The notes: a model not told the origin generated them from the letters alone. Counted from the stretch's first letter, positions 17,557 to 27,144 are shown. The stretch: 64,000 bases of DNA from Autumnicola patrickiae (GCF_031846525.1 NZ_JAVRHM010000008.1:62001-126000), one strand, 5' to 3'. A program made the numbers and translations.

Positions 17557-18729
17557 TTGAAAAAATTAGTACGAATTACAACAGTACCACTTTCTTTGGA
17601 AAAATTGCTTGAAGGTCAACTTACTTTTATGAGTCAGTATTATGAAGTTACTGCAATTTCTGCTGAAAAGGATAGGTTAAGGAAATATGGTGAGAATAAT
17701 AATGTCCAGACATTTTGGCTTGAAATGACGAGAGCTATTACACCTATTAAAGATATAGGGGCTGTGCTTAAATTGTATAGATTCTTTAAAAGAGAAAAAC
17801 CACTTATAGTTCATACTCATACTCCAAAAGCCGGAATTGTAGGTATGATGGCCGCAAAGTTAGCCAATGTTCCTATTAGATTGCATACTGTGGCAGGACT
17901 GCCTCTTCTGGAGACTACCGGTAACAAGAGGAAGATACTGGAGAGGGTTGAAAAATTAACATATTCTCTGGCTACAAAGGTTTATCCTAATTCCAAAGGT
18001 TTGCAGAAAATAATTTTGCAGGAAAATTTTGCACCGTCTTCAAAACTGAAAGTTCTTGGCAAAGGGAGTTCTAATGGCATTGATACAAAATATTTTAATC
18101 CCGATTTATATTCAGACACCCATAAAATCAAGTTGAGAAATGATTTAGGAATTCCAGCATCGGATATCGTTTTTATCTTTGTTGGCCGATTGGTCTCTGA
18201 AAAAGGTATTAATGAGCTTGTTGCAGCTTTTAATCATTTATACAGAGCGCAAACTAATATATCTCTATTATTAGTAGGGGATTACGAAGAGGACCTGGAT
18301 CCATTGGAAAAAAGAACCGTAAGGATTATAGAAGAACATTCTAAAATTTTTACCACTGGTTATCAGGAGGATGTACGTCCTTATTTCGCTATTTCTAATG
18401 TTTTAGCTTTTCCCAGCTATAGGGAAGGCTTTCCTAATGTTGTAATGCAAGCTGGAGCTATGGAATTACCAGCTATTGTTACAGATATTAACGGATGTAA
18501 TGAAATTGTTCAAAATGGAGAAAATGGGCTTATAATTCCGTTAAAAAATGAAGAAGATTTGTTAAATGCAATGCTTAAATTCTCAAAAGATAATAATCTT
18601 GTAAAAAGAACTAAGAACAGCGCACGGGAGAAAATTAAGAAAGACTTTGAACGTGAAGAATTTTGGTCAGTTATGTTAAGAGAGTATAAAAATCAGGAAG
18701 AGAATCTACAAGTTGATAATAAGAAGTAA
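17557..18729 (+). CDS. GT4 glycosyltransferase, PglA/WcaC-like (TTG start)
   Basis: A 390-residue GT4 enzyme that starts with TTG one base after the previous stop. VHTHTPKAGIVGMMAAKLANVP and HTVAGLPLLET are hallmarks of the subgroup that adds the second sugar onto undecaprenyl-diphosphate-linked bacillosamine or a similar HexNAc (PglA-like). The donor site shows FVGRLVSEKGI and YREGFPNVVMQAGAMELPAI. Placement directly upstream of PglC-, PglD-, PglE- and PglF-like genes supports that assignment. Identity of the donor sugar is inference. Confidence 0.85.
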   Translation: MKKLVRITTVPLSLEKLLEGQLTFMSQYYEVTAISAEKDRLRKYGENNNVQTFWLEMTRAITPIKDIGAVLKLYRFFKREKPLIVHTHTPKAGIVGMMAAKLANVPIRLHTVAGLPLLETTGNKRKILERVEKLTYSLATKVYPNSKGLQKIILQENFAPSSKLKVLGKGSSNGIDTKYFNPDLYSDTHKIKLRNDLGIPASDIVFIFVGRLVSEKGINELVAAFNHLYRAQTNISLLLVGDYEEDLDPLEKRTVRIIEEHSKIFTTGYQEDVRPYFAISNVLAFPSYREGFPNVVMQAGAMELPAIVTDINGCNEIVQNGENGLIIPLKNEEDLLNAMLKFSKDNNLVKRTKNSAREKIKKDFEREEFWSVMLREYKNQEENLQVDNKK

Positions 18730-18782
18730 TGCTTTACATCTGGAAAAGAAATCTCAGATCAAGATTGAAAGAGTAGAAGCAT

Positions 18783-19388
18783 ATGTATAAAAGATTTTTT
18801 AAACCAGTAATAGATAAATCTGTTGCGTTTACGGCACTATTACTTCTCAGTCCGTTACTTCTGGTAATTCTTATTTGTTTAGCTTTTGTCAATAAAGGAA
18901 AACCGTTCTTCTTTCAGCAGAGACCTGGGAAAAATGGAAGAATTTTTCAGATCGTCAAATTTAGAACAATGACAGACGAGAGGGATCAGATTGGAGGTTT
19001 GCTGCCTGATGATCAGCGTTTAACTACTGTTGGGAAGCTGGTAAGAAGTACTTCTATTGATGAAGTCCCACAGCTATATAATGTTTTAAAAGGAGATATG
19101 AGTTTAATAGGACCAAGGCCTTTATTGCCACAATATCTTGCATTATATACTAACGAACAACAAAAGAGGCATTTAGTCAGGCCTGGTATAACAGGATGGG
19201 CTCAGGTAAATGGCAGAAATGCTATTGGATGGACTCAGAAATTTAAATATGATGTTTGGTATGTCGAAAATATTTCTTTTATGCTGGATCTAAAGATTTT
19301 ATTTAAAACAATTAAAAAAGTAATGCTTTCTGAAGGTATAAATGCAAAAAACATGGCTACAACAGAACCCTTTAATGGTCATAACTAA
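18783..19388 (+). CDS. pglC: Phosphoglycosyl transferase (sugar transferase, PglC-like)
   Basis: A 201-residue monotopic phosphoglycosyl transferase. A re-entrant hydrophobic helix spans ~14-34, then FQQRPGKNGRIFQIVKFRTM carries the family signature. STSIDEVPQLYNVL contains the catalytic Asp-Glu pair. MSLIGPRPLL and ITGWAQVNGRN complete the core. It transfers a phospho-sugar, probably diNAc-bacillosamine phosphate, from UDP onto undecaprenyl phosphate, starting the lipid-linked glycan. It is the short form without the WbaP/WcaJ N-terminal membrane domain. The symbol rests on the PglD/E/F neighbours. Confidence 0.85.
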   Translation: MYKRFFKPVIDKSVAFTALLLLSPLLLVILICLAFVNKGKPFFFQQRPGKNGRIFQIVKFRTMTDERDQIGGLLPDDQRLTTVGKLVRSTSIDEVPQLYNVLKGDMSLIGPRPLLPQYLALYTNEQQKRHLVRPGITGWAQVNGRNAIGWTQKFKYDVWYVENISFMLDLKILFKTIKKVMLSEGINAKNMATTEPFNGHN

Positions 19389-19987
19389 TGAATATATATG
19401 GAGCCAGTGGACATGCTAAAGTATTAATTGATATAATTAATTCTATTGGAAGAGATGTGAATTATATTTTTGATGATAATCCAGAAATAACGAAGATTCT
19501 TGAATACTCAGTGACTCACAAAATCACTGCGGAAATGCTCAATTTTCCTACTGTTATTGCCGTTGGGAATAATATGATAAGAAAAAATATTAGCCAGAGA
19601 TTTGAAGGTGTTTTTACAGTTGCATTGTGCCATAAATCAGCCACAATCTCTGAATCTGCTAGGATAGGCAAAGGCAGTGTAGTTATGGCCAAAGCTGTCG
19701 TGAATGCTCAGTCTTTAATCGGATCTCATTGTATAATAAATTCCGGAGCTATTGTGGAACATGATAATGATATAGCCGATTTCGTTCATATTTCTCCCGG
19801 AGCTGTTTTAACAGGTAACGTGACTATAGGAGAAGGAACCCATATTGGAGCTGGAGCAGTTATTATTCCGGGTATAAAAATTGGTAAATGGGTGACCATA
19901 GGAGCTGGAGCTATAATAATTAAAGATGTACCAAATAATGCCGTAATTGTGGGAAATCCTGGAAAAATTTTGAAGTATAATAATTAA
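19388..19987 (+). CDS. pglD: Sugar O/N-acetyltransferase, PglD/NeuD-like
   Basis: A 199-residue protein. The N-terminal UDP-sugar-binding fold begins YGASGHAKVLIDII, the family's G-x-x-G-H motif. The C-terminal half is a left-handed beta-helix built of hexapeptide repeats, for example IGKGSVVMAKAVV and IGEGTHIGAGAVIIPGIKIG. VEHDNDIADFVHISPGA gives the catalytic and acetyl-CoA-binding histidines. It would acetylate the 4-amino group of UDP-4-amino-4,6-dideoxy-GlcNAc to give UDP-diNAc-bacillosamine. Start and previous stop overlap by one base (TAATG). Confidence 0.87.
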   Translation: MNIYGASGHAKVLIDIINSIGRDVNYIFDDNPEITKILEYSVTHKITAEMLNFPTVIAVGNNMIRKNISQRFEGVFTVALCHKSATISESARIGKGSVVMAKAVVNAQSLIGSHCIINSGAIVEHDNDIADFVHISPGAVLTGNVTIGEGTHIGAGAVIIPGIKIGKWVTIGAGAIIIKDVPNNAVIVGNPGKILKYNN

Positions 19988-19990
19988 CTT

Positions 19991-21139
19991 ATGAAAAAAG
20001 AAAAAATTTGGCTTTCCTCTCCTCATATGGGAGGAAAGGAACAACAATATATAAATGAAGCTTTTGATAAAAATTGGGTTGCTCCACTAGGTCCAAATGT
20101 GAGTGGCCTGGAGGAAGATATACAAGATTTTTTATTTACGGAAAACACTATTAAGGGACAGGTTGCAGCATTAAGTTCTGGAACTGCCGCCCTTCATCTG
20201 GCTTTAATCCTTTTAGGGGTTAAAAGAGGTGATGAAGTTATATGCCAAAGTATGACATTTGCAGCTTCTGCAAATCCAATAGCTTACCTTGGTGCCACAC
20301 CTGTTTTCATAGATAGCGAATGCGATACGCTCAACCTATCTCCGGAGTATTTAAGAGAGGCGGTAATAGATCGTATAAAAAAGGGTAAAAAACCAAAAGC
20401 TATAGTTGCAGTTCACTTGTATGGAATGCCGTACAAAGTTGATGAAATTCATACTATTGCAGCAGAGTATGATATACCTGTTATAGAAGATAGTGCAGAA
20501 GCTTTGGGTAGTTCTTATAAAGGAAAAAAATGTGGAACTTTTGGAGATATTGCAGTTTTATCTTTTAATGGAAATAAAATTATTACAACTTCCGGAGGTG
20601 GGGCATTAATTAGCAAAACCATGGAACATAAAAAAAGGGCTGTCTATCTTGCAACACAAGCGAGAGATGATGCTCCGCATTATCAGCATAGTGAAATAGG
20701 TTATAATTACAGAATGAGCAATATTTGTGCTGGAATAGGACGCGGCCAGATGAGAGTGTTAGATGACAGAGTGAAAGAGAGAAGAAAAATGAACTCTTTT
20801 TATGAACAAATTTTCAAAAACAATTCGGAAATAAAAGTTCAAAAAGAGCCTACTAATGATTATTTTTGTAACCATTGGCTTAGTGTAATATTTTTTAAAT
20901 CTGGTCCAAATCAATTTTCTAAGGAGGGTTTAAGGCTTCATTTAGAAAAAGAAAATATTGAAAGCAGGCCTTTGTGGAAACCAATGCATATGCAGCCTGT
21001 ATTTGCAGATGCTCCTTTTTATGGATCCAATGAAGCTGAAGATTTATTCTTAAGAGGTCTATGTTTGCCTTCTGGTTCAAATTTAACTGAAGAGGATAGA
21101 GGGCGAATTTCAAAATCTATTCAAAATTATATTAATTAG
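19991..21139 (+). CDS. pglE: DegT/DnrJ/EryC1 sugar aminotransferase, PglE-like
   Basis: A 382-residue PLP enzyme. SSGTAALHLAL is the phosphate-binding loop. VIEDSAEALGSSYKG supplies the Asp that holds the pyridinium nitrogen, and LSFNGNKIITTSGGGAL contains the Schiff-base lysine in the position usual for PglE-type members. The N-terminus MKKEKIWLSSPHMGGKEQQYI matches the W-L-S-x-P-H-M-G-G start of the bacillosamine subgroup. It transaminates UDP-4-keto-6-deoxy-GlcNAc made by the next gene's product. It is 3 bp after pglD and 14 bp before pglF. Confidence 0.9.
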   Translation: MKKEKIWLSSPHMGGKEQQYINEAFDKNWVAPLGPNVSGLEEDIQDFLFTENTIKGQVAALSSGTAALHLALILLGVKRGDEVICQSMTFAASANPIAYLGATPVFIDSECDTLNLSPEYLREAVIDRIKKGKKPKAIVAVHLYGMPYKVDEIHTIAAEYDIPVIEDSAEALGSSYKGKKCGTFGDIAVLSFNGNKIITTSGGGALISKTMEHKKRAVYLATQARDDAPHYQHSEIGYNYRMSNICAGIGRGQMRVLDDRVKERRKMNSFYEQIFKNNSEIKVQKEPTNDYFCNHWLSVIFFKSGPNQFSKEGLRLHLEKENIESRPLWKPMHMQPVFADAPFYGSNEAEDLFLRGLCLPSGSNLTEEDRGRISKSIQNYIN

Positions 21140-21153
21140 GAATCCTTAGCCAA

Positions 21154-23127
21154 ATGAGGGATAGTTTAGATAAAACTTTTAGAAAACTTTCTACGGGACC
21201 GGATAACACCATTAATCTGAGAAACATTAAATACCTTCCGCGATGGGTGGTTTTTTTAATTGATATTGGTTTGGTGGCACTTTCTTCTGTTTTTACAGCA
21301 TTTATATTGCTGGATCTTACATCCAATGTATATGGAATTGTTGATATGGCAGATAAAGGGGTGATTCTCCTATTGGTTAATATATTCTTTTTTTATGTTT
21401 TTAAAACTTATGCCGGGATAATTCGATATTCGTCCAACATAGATGCATTAAAGCTACTCCTGGCTACTTTAAGTTCCTTTTTTACGCTATTAATTATTAA
21501 CCTTATTACTTTCCTGATAATTAATCAGAAAATTTTCCTCTTTGGAGGGCTTCTAATTAATTTATGGATATCTTTTTCCTTGCTTTTTCTGTTCAGACTA
21601 GCAGTCAAACAGATCTATGAATATTTTAAATATGTTCAGAAGGACGAGAATCTCATTAAAGCAGTTATTCTTGGAGCAGATGAAAATGCTATTTCCATTG
21701 CTGGTGCTTTAGATATTGAACATCCAAGGAGGTTTAGAGTCGTTGGATTCTTGACAAATGAAAATCATAATAAAAGCATTAGACTCTTGGATAAACCAGT
21801 TTTAAAATATGGTAAACATGTTCATGAGCAAGTAAAATCTTTAAAAGCAGATGCTGTAGTTTTTTCTGAAAGTAAATTTTCTGCGGAAGAAAAATATAAA
21901 ATAATAGAAAATTGTCTGGAACATGGGGTAAGCGTTTACAATGCACCTATTGTTTCAACATGGGGAGAAGACAAGCCTATAGCTCAAAAAGTGAAAAGTC
22001 TGCAGATTGAGGATCTTTTAGACAGAGAACCTATTCAATTGGATGTGCAGAATAAAATTGACCAGCTAACTGGAAAAACTATTCTTGTAACCGGTGGTGC
22101 TGGTTCCATTGGTAGGGAAATAGTAAGGCAGGTGGCTGAATATAATCCGAAAAAGCTGCTCATTCTCGATCAGGCCGAAACTCCTCTGCATAATGTACAA
22201 CTGGAAATAGAGTCCAAATTTCCTGATCTTGATTACAAATGTATTATCTGTGATGTAGGAAACAACCGTAGGCTGGAACTTATGTTTCAAAATAATGACA
22301 TTGATGTTATTTATCATGCAGCCGCATATAAACATGTACCATTAATGGAAGAAAATCCGCATGAAGCGATATTCGTTAATATTAGAGGTACAAAAAATTT
22401 GGCAGATTTAGCACTAAAATATAATGCAGGCCATTTTGTAATGATATCTACAGATAAAGCTGTAAATCCTAGCAATGTCATGGGGGCATCCAAGAGAGCG
22501 GCAGAGATGTACGTACAATCTCTTTATCATAACCAGAAGATGAAGGGAGAGGAGACAACAAAATTTATTGTAACTCGATTTGGAAATGTTCTGGGATCTA
22601 ATGGATCTGTAGTGCCACTTTTTAAAAAGCAGATAGAAAAGGGAGGTCCTGTAACTATAACACACCCCGGTATTATCCGTTATTTTATGACCATTCCTGA
22701 GGCTTGTCAATTAGTATTGGAAGCGGGTGCTATGGGAAAAGGAGGTGAAATTTTTGTCTTTGATATGGGGGAACCTGTAAAGATTATGGATTTAGCTATT
22801 AAAATGATAAAATTAGCTGGTTATGAACCCAATAAACATATAAACATAAAAATTACGGGTCTTAGGCCAGGCGAAAAATTATATGAAGAATTGTTAAATG
22901 ATGAATGTAAAACTTTGCCAACCCATCATAAAAAGATTATGATTGGACAGGATGTGGTTAGGGATTATGAAGCTATAAATGAAAAGATTAATAAAGTTAT
23001 TAAATCAGCTAATAAACTAAAGAGTGATAAAGTAGTTGCTAAATTAAAAGATCTTATACCTGAGTTTATAAGTAATAACTCTTCATTCCAAAAGTTGGAT
23101 AAAATTCAAGAAAGTAAAACTTCCTAG
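21154..23127 (+). CDS. pglF: UDP-GlcNAc 4,6-dehydratase, membrane-bound (PglF/CapD-like)
   Basis: A 657-residue protein. Residues ~30-165 hold four transmembrane helices, followed by a CoA-binding-like fold (AVILGADENAISIAGAL). From ~300 comes a short-chain dehydrogenase domain with GGAGSIGREI for NAD binding, and STDKAVNPSNVMGASKR, where the usual catalytic Tyr of the family is replaced by Met as in FlaA1/PglF types. It converts UDP-GlcNAc to the 4-keto-6-deoxy sugar. It has its full usual length. It is the last of the pgl-type genes; a 79-bp gap with a promoter-like element precedes the export genes. Confidence 0.9.
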   Translation: MRDSLDKTFRKLSTGPDNTINLRNIKYLPRWVVFLIDIGLVALSSVFTAFILLDLTSNVYGIVDMADKGVILLLVNIFFFYVFKTYAGIIRYSSNIDALKLLLATLSSFFTLLIINLITFLIINQKIFLFGGLLINLWISFSLLFLFRLAVKQIYEYFKYVQKDENLIKAVILGADENAISIAGALDIEHPRRFRVVGFLTNENHNKSIRLLDKPVLKYGKHVHEQVKSLKADAVVFSESKFSAEEKYKIIENCLEHGVSVYNAPIVSTWGEDKPIAQKVKSLQIEDLLDREPIQLDVQNKIDQLTGKTILVTGGAGSIGREIVRQVAEYNPKKLLILDQAETPLHNVQLEIESKFPDLDYKCIICDVGNNRRLELMFQNNDIDVIYHAAAYKHVPLMEENPHEAIFVNIRGTKNLADLALKYNAGHFVMISTDKAVNPSNVMGASKRAAEMYVQSLYHNQKMKGEETTKFIVTRFGNVLGSNGSVVPLFKKQIEKGGPVTITHPGIIRYFMTIPEACQLVLEAGAMGKGGEIFVFDMGEPVKIMDLAIKMIKLAGYEPNKHINIKITGLRPGEKLYEELLNDECKTLPTHHKKIMIGQDVVRDYEAINEKINKVIKSANKLKSDKVVAKLKDLIPEFISNNSSFQKLDKIQESKTS

Positions 23128-23181
23128 AGATATAGGTTAATACTTTCCCACTGAAAAAGCCTCTACAACAGATTATCGTTT

Positions 23182-23189
23182 TATATTTG
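23182..23189 (+). promoter_or_regulatory. Candidate -7 promoter element before the export genes
   Basis: TATATTTG matches TAnnTTTG exactly, 17 bases before the ATG at 23207. The expected TTG at the -33 position was not found, so support is partial. Confidence 0.4.
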
Positions 23190-23206
23190 CATTTTTAATT
23201 TTTATT

Positions 23207-23962
23207 ATGAAATTTTTACTTGTTACATCTTTTTTTATCTTGTTTTTAAGTAGCTGTTCCACACGTGATCAAATTGTGTATTTTCAAGATGCAGAAGATC
23301 TGGAGGGAATGGAAAATTTATTGGACTATGAGCCCGTCATTCAGCCAAATGATGTTTTGCGGATTAATGTATCTTCTGAAATAGAGGAAATTGTTGCTCC
23401 TTTTCAAAACCAGGCATCTAGAGGTTCTGGAGGTGGGGGAGGTGGAAATTTATCTTTAACAGGATATTTGACGAATCCTGAAGGATTTATACAATTTCCA
23501 ATATTAGGACCTATTAAAGTAGGGGGGAAGACTAGAGGGGGGGTTCAAAAACTTCTTCAGGAAAAAATAAGGGAATATGTTACCGATGCTGTTGTAGATG
23601 TTCGTATAGTCAATTTTAATGTAACAGTATTAGGAGAGGTTAATGCGAGAGTACCTGTTACTGACGGAAGAATTTCTATGCCGGAACTTCTGGCCACTGC
23701 AGGAGGAATTCCTTACACAGGAAAGAGGGAAAATATTTTGATAATAAGGGAAGTGAACGGAATAAAATCAATTGGTAGAATAGATATGACGGAGACAAAT
23801 CTTTTTTCAAGTCCATATTATTATCTAAGGCAGAATGACATTGTTTATGTTGAACCTACCTACCGAAGAATAAAATCTGCGGGTTTTTTTACCAATTATC
23901 AAGGAATAATTTCAGTTGGTACAACAATTATCAGTTTGTATTTACTTATTAATAACTTATAA
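23207..23962 (+). CDS. Polysaccharide export outer-membrane lipoprotein (Wza family)
   Basis: A 251-residue lipoprotein. The signal peptide ends in FLSSC with the lipidated Cys at 17. The Poly_export domain starts QPNDVLRINVSS (~44) and a SLBB-like region lies around VTVLGEVNARVPVTDGRISMPELLATAGGI. A Gly-rich insert (GSGGGGGGN, ~75) lies inside the export domain. A C-terminal hydrophobic stretch near 233-249 may cross the membrane. It would form the outer-membrane channel for the polymer together with the Wzc-like protein 6 bp downstream. It is shorter than E. coli Wza (379 aa), as is common in Bacteroidota. Confidence 0.9.
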   Translation: MKFLLVTSFFILFLSSCSTRDQIVYFQDAEDLEGMENLLDYEPVIQPNDVLRINVSSEIEEIVAPFQNQASRGSGGGGGGNLSLTGYLTNPEGFIQFPILGPIKVGGKTRGGVQKLLQEKIREYVTDAVVDVRIVNFNVTVLGEVNARVPVTDGRISMPELLATAGGIPYTGKRENILIIREVNGIKSIGRIDMTETNLFSSPYYYLRQNDIVYVEPTYRRIKSAGFFTNYQGIISVGTTIISLYLLINNL

Positions 23963-23968
23963 GACTTA

Positions 23969-26365
23969 ATGGAAGAATTGCAGGATTTTAATATTGATCA
24001 GGAAGAATCAACTTTTGATCTTAAAGCTGAGCTTTATAAGTACCTCTCATATTGGAAATGGTTATTATTTGGTGTCTTTTTGGGTCTTTTATTGGCTTAT
24101 TTGTATAATAGATATACTATTCCAAAATTTCATACAGAAGCATCAATGATGATTGTGGATGAGGAAAAGAAGAATATGGCAAATGCTCTACCTTCAGGAG
24201 GAGCTGTTTTTGCATATGATGAAGGGATGGAGAATCAAATTGTGGCTTTAAAATCTAAAAGCCTTGTGGAGGGAGTGGTGAATGAGCTTGACCATAATAT
24301 TTCTTATTTTATTGAAGGAAATATCATAACTGTGGAGGCATATAAAACCAGTCCGGTTGTAATAAATTTTATTACGCCGGATTCCATTGTTCATAAGATT
24401 TCTAGAAATTTTTTTGTAGTTCCTCAATCTGGTGGGCGTTTTAAATTAGAAGATTATGATGGTAAGAGTTACGGTAGTTATCAATTAGGAGAGGTGATTA
24501 CATTAAATGAATTATCATTTACACTTTCTCTTCGAAATGGACATTCAATTAATAACTTTCTTCAAAGTAATTCTGTAAATATTAAAATTACACCTTTACG
24601 CCAGGTTGCCAATGATTATATTGCAGGATTAATTATAGGACAAAAGGGCAAGGCCAAAGACATACTTTCTCTAAGTTTCACACAGGAATCGAGCAGGAAA
24701 TCTGAAGATTTTCTAAACACCTTAATGATTCATTTTAATCGAAGAGGTGTAGAAAACAAGAGGGAAGTGGCCGAGAATACAACTTCATTTATCCAGAACA
24801 GATTAGAATTAATAACAGAAGAACTAGATTCGGTAGAGGGGGGGATGGCCAGCTTTAAGCGAGAAAATGAAATTATGGATGTTTCAAGTGGAGCTGGAGA
24901 ATTCCAATCCCGTGTTTCTTCGGTAGAAGAGGAAATTTTTAATTTAGAAACACAAATTGAACTTATAGCTTCTATCCGGGAAAGATTAATAGAGGAACAA
25001 GAATATTCATTGTTACCATCAGGTTTAGGGATTTCTGAAGCTGGTATTTCAACTCAGATAGGTGCTTATAATGCTTTAGTTTTGGAGAGAAATGATTTTT
25101 TACAAAATTCAACGCTTCAGAATCCGGTTATTACTAGAATTACCCGCCAGCTGGATTCTATTGAAAAGAATTTATTTGAAAATATTGAAAGTACAATACA
25201 GTCAATTAATGTAAGAATCAGAGAGCTAAGTAGTCGTGGGGAAACTGCGAGAGGGGAATTTAGTACTTTTCCAGGACTGGAACAGGGTATGAGGGGTATT
25301 GAGCGCCAACAGCAAATTAAAGAACAATTGTATTTATTTCTCTTGCAGCGAAGGGAAGAAGCTGCAATTTCCTTTGCTTCAACTTCTTCTGTCGCCAGGG
25401 TTATTGATCCTGCTTTTACTAATAATGAACCTGTTGACCCCAAACCATGGCTAATTCTTGTAGGAGGTTTTCTAATAGGCTTTTTAATTCCCATTCTTAT
25501 AATTTTTATTAAAAATATTCTGGATACCAAGGTGCATCATAAAGGTGATCTTCAGCCTTTACTTAAGCATGTGCCATTTATTGGGGAAGTGCCGAGAATA
25601 GCAGCTGGCCAGAGTGATATAATTGAAGTTAACGATAGATCACCTTTAGCAGAATCCTTTAGGATTCTTAGAACAAATATGGCATATCTTATTCAAAAAA
25701 AAGATAGCGAGAGAGGTGAGGTGATTTTTGTTACTTCTACTATAAAAGGTGAAGGGAAAACTTTTATTTCATATAATCTCGCTAGAACTTTTGCGAGTAC
25801 AAAGAAAAAAGTATTAATTATTGGCGCAGATATTAGAAACCCTAAGTTACATCGCTATACACAGAACCTTATTTCAGAGAAAGGACTTTCCGATTATCTT
25901 TATAATTACGATATTTCTGAAAGTGATTTAATTGTAAGCTCACAAGAAGAAGGAATAAAGGTGGATATTATATTATCCGGTTCAATACCTCCTAATCCGG
26001 CAGAACTTTTTATGAATGACAGAATGAAGAAGTTATTGGATTTTGCGGTCTATGAATATGATTATGTAATCGTAGATACTGCTCCTACAATGATCGTTAC
26101 TGATACTCTCCTAATTAGCCCACTTGCCGATACTACCGTATATGTGACGCGAGCAGAGCATACAGAAAAGAAGTTGCTGGATTTCCCAAAGGAATTAAAG
26201 CAGCAGGGGAAACTCAAAGGTTTGGCAGTTATTCTTAATGATGTTGATTATTCCAAGTTCTCTTATGGTGCTCAATACGGATATTCCTATGGTTATGGTT
26301 ATGGTTATGGACAGGATGAAGATAGTAGTAAACTCAAAAGAATCTTTAAGAACCCTTTTAAATGA
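23969..26365 (+). CDS. Polysaccharide co-polymerase / BY-type tyrosine kinase (Wzc family)
   Basis: A 798-residue inner-membrane protein. The Wzz domain begins with a transmembrane helix at ~33-47, a periplasmic coiled coil spans ~265-470, and a second helix lies at ~487-515. The cytoplasmic BY-kinase domain has Walker A STIKGEGKTF (~595), Walker A' VLIIGADIRNPK and Walker B YVIVDTAPT. The C-terminus holds a tyrosine cluster (YGYSYGYGYGYG), the site of autophosphorylation in this family. It controls chain length and export with the Wza-like protein. The facing gene at 26374 encodes the likely matching phosphatase. Only 8 bp separate the two convergent stops. Confidence 0.93.
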   Translation: MEELQDFNIDQEESTFDLKAELYKYLSYWKWLLFGVFLGLLLAYLYNRYTIPKFHTEASMMIVDEEKKNMANALPSGGAVFAYDEGMENQIVALKSKSLVEGVVNELDHNISYFIEGNIITVEAYKTSPVVINFITPDSIVHKISRNFFVVPQSGGRFKLEDYDGKSYGSYQLGEVITLNELSFTLSLRNGHSINNFLQSNSVNIKITPLRQVANDYIAGLIIGQKGKAKDILSLSFTQESSRKSEDFLNTLMIHFNRRGVENKREVAENTTSFIQNRLELITEELDSVEGGMASFKRENEIMDVSSGAGEFQSRVSSVEEEIFNLETQIELIASIRERLIEEQEYSLLPSGLGISEAGISTQIGAYNALVLERNDFLQNSTLQNPVITRITRQLDSIEKNLFENIESTIQSINVRIRELSSRGETARGEFSTFPGLEQGMRGIERQQQIKEQLYLFLLQRREEAAISFASTSSVARVIDPAFTNNEPVDPKPWLILVGGFLIGFLIPILIIFIKNILDTKVHHKGDLQPLLKHVPFIGEVPRIAAGQSDIIEVNDRSPLAESFRILRTNMAYLIQKKDSERGEVIFVTSTIKGEGKTFISYNLARTFASTKKKVLIIGADIRNPKLHRYTQNLISEKGLSDYLYNYDISESDLIVSSQEEGIKVDIILSGSIPPNPAELFMNDRMKKLLDFAVYEYDYVIVDTAPTMIVTDTLLISPLADTTVYVTRAEHTEKKLLDFPKELKQQGKLKGLAVILNDVDYSKFSYGAQYGYSYGYGYGYGQDEDSSKLKRIFKNPFK

Positions 26366-26373
26366 TGCAATAA

Positions 26374-27123
26374 TTAAAATAAATTTTTGCTGTTTTCAAG
26401 AACAGGATGAAGTAGATTCATTTTTTTATAAGGTAAACGTATAGTTTGTATCTTGATTAGATGTTCCATTCTGTGACAGTCACTACTTAAAAAGTCAATT
26501 AGTCCTTTTTCTAATAATTGCATAGCTATTTTCTGGATTCCAGGTCCATAATGGCGTGTGAGTGATAACATATTAAGCTGTAATCTACAACCTCTGGATT
26601 TTAACTCTTCAAATTTGTGAAGGCTTTTTGAATATAAATAAGGATATCTTTCTGGATGAGCTAAGATTGGTTTAAATGATTTGTTCTGAAGCTTAAACAA
26701 AATTTCATTTATATTTATTGGTGGCTGAAAGTATGACATCTCAACTAAAACATGTTTGTCGTTAATAGAAAGAATTTGGTTAGATTCTAAGATTTCAAGG
26801 AAATGCTGATCCATCATATATTCTGCCGCTGCTTTTATATTTATTGTTGCAGGTAGATTAGTTTTAGCTAAATTTAAAGCCTCATTAATTGTTTCAGGGG
26901 TATTGGGATAATATTCTCCCATTACATGGGGTGTGGAAACAAAATTTTTAACCCCAAATTTGCCAAATTCTGAAATTAAATTTATGGTTTCTTCCACAGA
27001 ATTTGAACCATCGTCTATGCCTGGGAGAAGATGATTATGAAAATCAGTAAAACCATCTAAATTATCTGCTAAATACCGTTTTTTCTGAAAAATCGAAAGC
27101 ATCTCTTTATTTTTACTCAACAA
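26374..27123 (-). CDS. PHP-type tyrosine-protein phosphatase (CpsB/YwqE family)
   Basis: A 249-residue metal-dependent phosphatase. FTDFHNHLLPGIDDGS (~26-41) is the family signature with metal ligands H-x-H and Asp-Asp. STPHVMGEYYPN (~60) adds a His ligand, then ILAHPERYPYL (~153) and SSDCHRM (~212) supply the remaining ligands. It would remove phosphate from the Wzc tyrosine tail encoded on the opposite strand, setting the phosphorylation cycle needed for polymer export. It may start at 27123 or at an internal ATG at 27102. Confidence 0.9.
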   Translation of the reverse strand: MLSKNKEMLSIFQKKRYLADNLDGFTDFHNHLLPGIDDGSNSVEETINLISEFGKFGVKNFVSTPHVMGEYYPNTPETINEALNLAKTNLPATINIKAAAEYMMDQHFLEILESNQILSINDKHVLVEMSYFQPPININEILFKLQNKSFKPILAHPERYPYLYSKSLHKFEELKSRGCRLQLNMLSLTRHYGPGIQKIAMQLLEKGLIDFLSSDCHRMEHLIKIQTIRLPYKKMNLLHPVLENSKNLF

Positions 27124-27144
27124 AATTACATAATTTTATCCCGA
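27121..27144. promoter_or_regulatory. Promoter/operator-like palindromic site before the Wzi-like gene
   Basis: AAAATTACATAATTTT (27122-27137) is a 16-base near-perfect palindrome that includes TAATTTTA, one base off the TAnnTTTG -7 element. It is followed by TCCCGA. A 24-base block matching it at 21 positions precedes the thr leader at 33360-33383. It lies in the divergent gap between the phosphatase and Wzi-like genes, overlapping the phosphatase start by 3 bases. Confidence 0.35.

Noticed and set aside
25117..25530. A 137-codon frame on the - strand inside the Wzc-type gene
   Set aside because: It lies wholly within a strongly supported gene on the other strand and has no recognisable domain, so it is a shadow frame. 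The same applies to the long opposite-strand frames at 46391-46906, 48135-48605, 34421-34798 and 30562-31170.
26238..26444. A 68-codon + strand frame over the end of the Wzc-type gene
   Set aside because: Its Met/Val repeats are the out-of-frame reading of the Tyr-Gly tail; it is not a gene.
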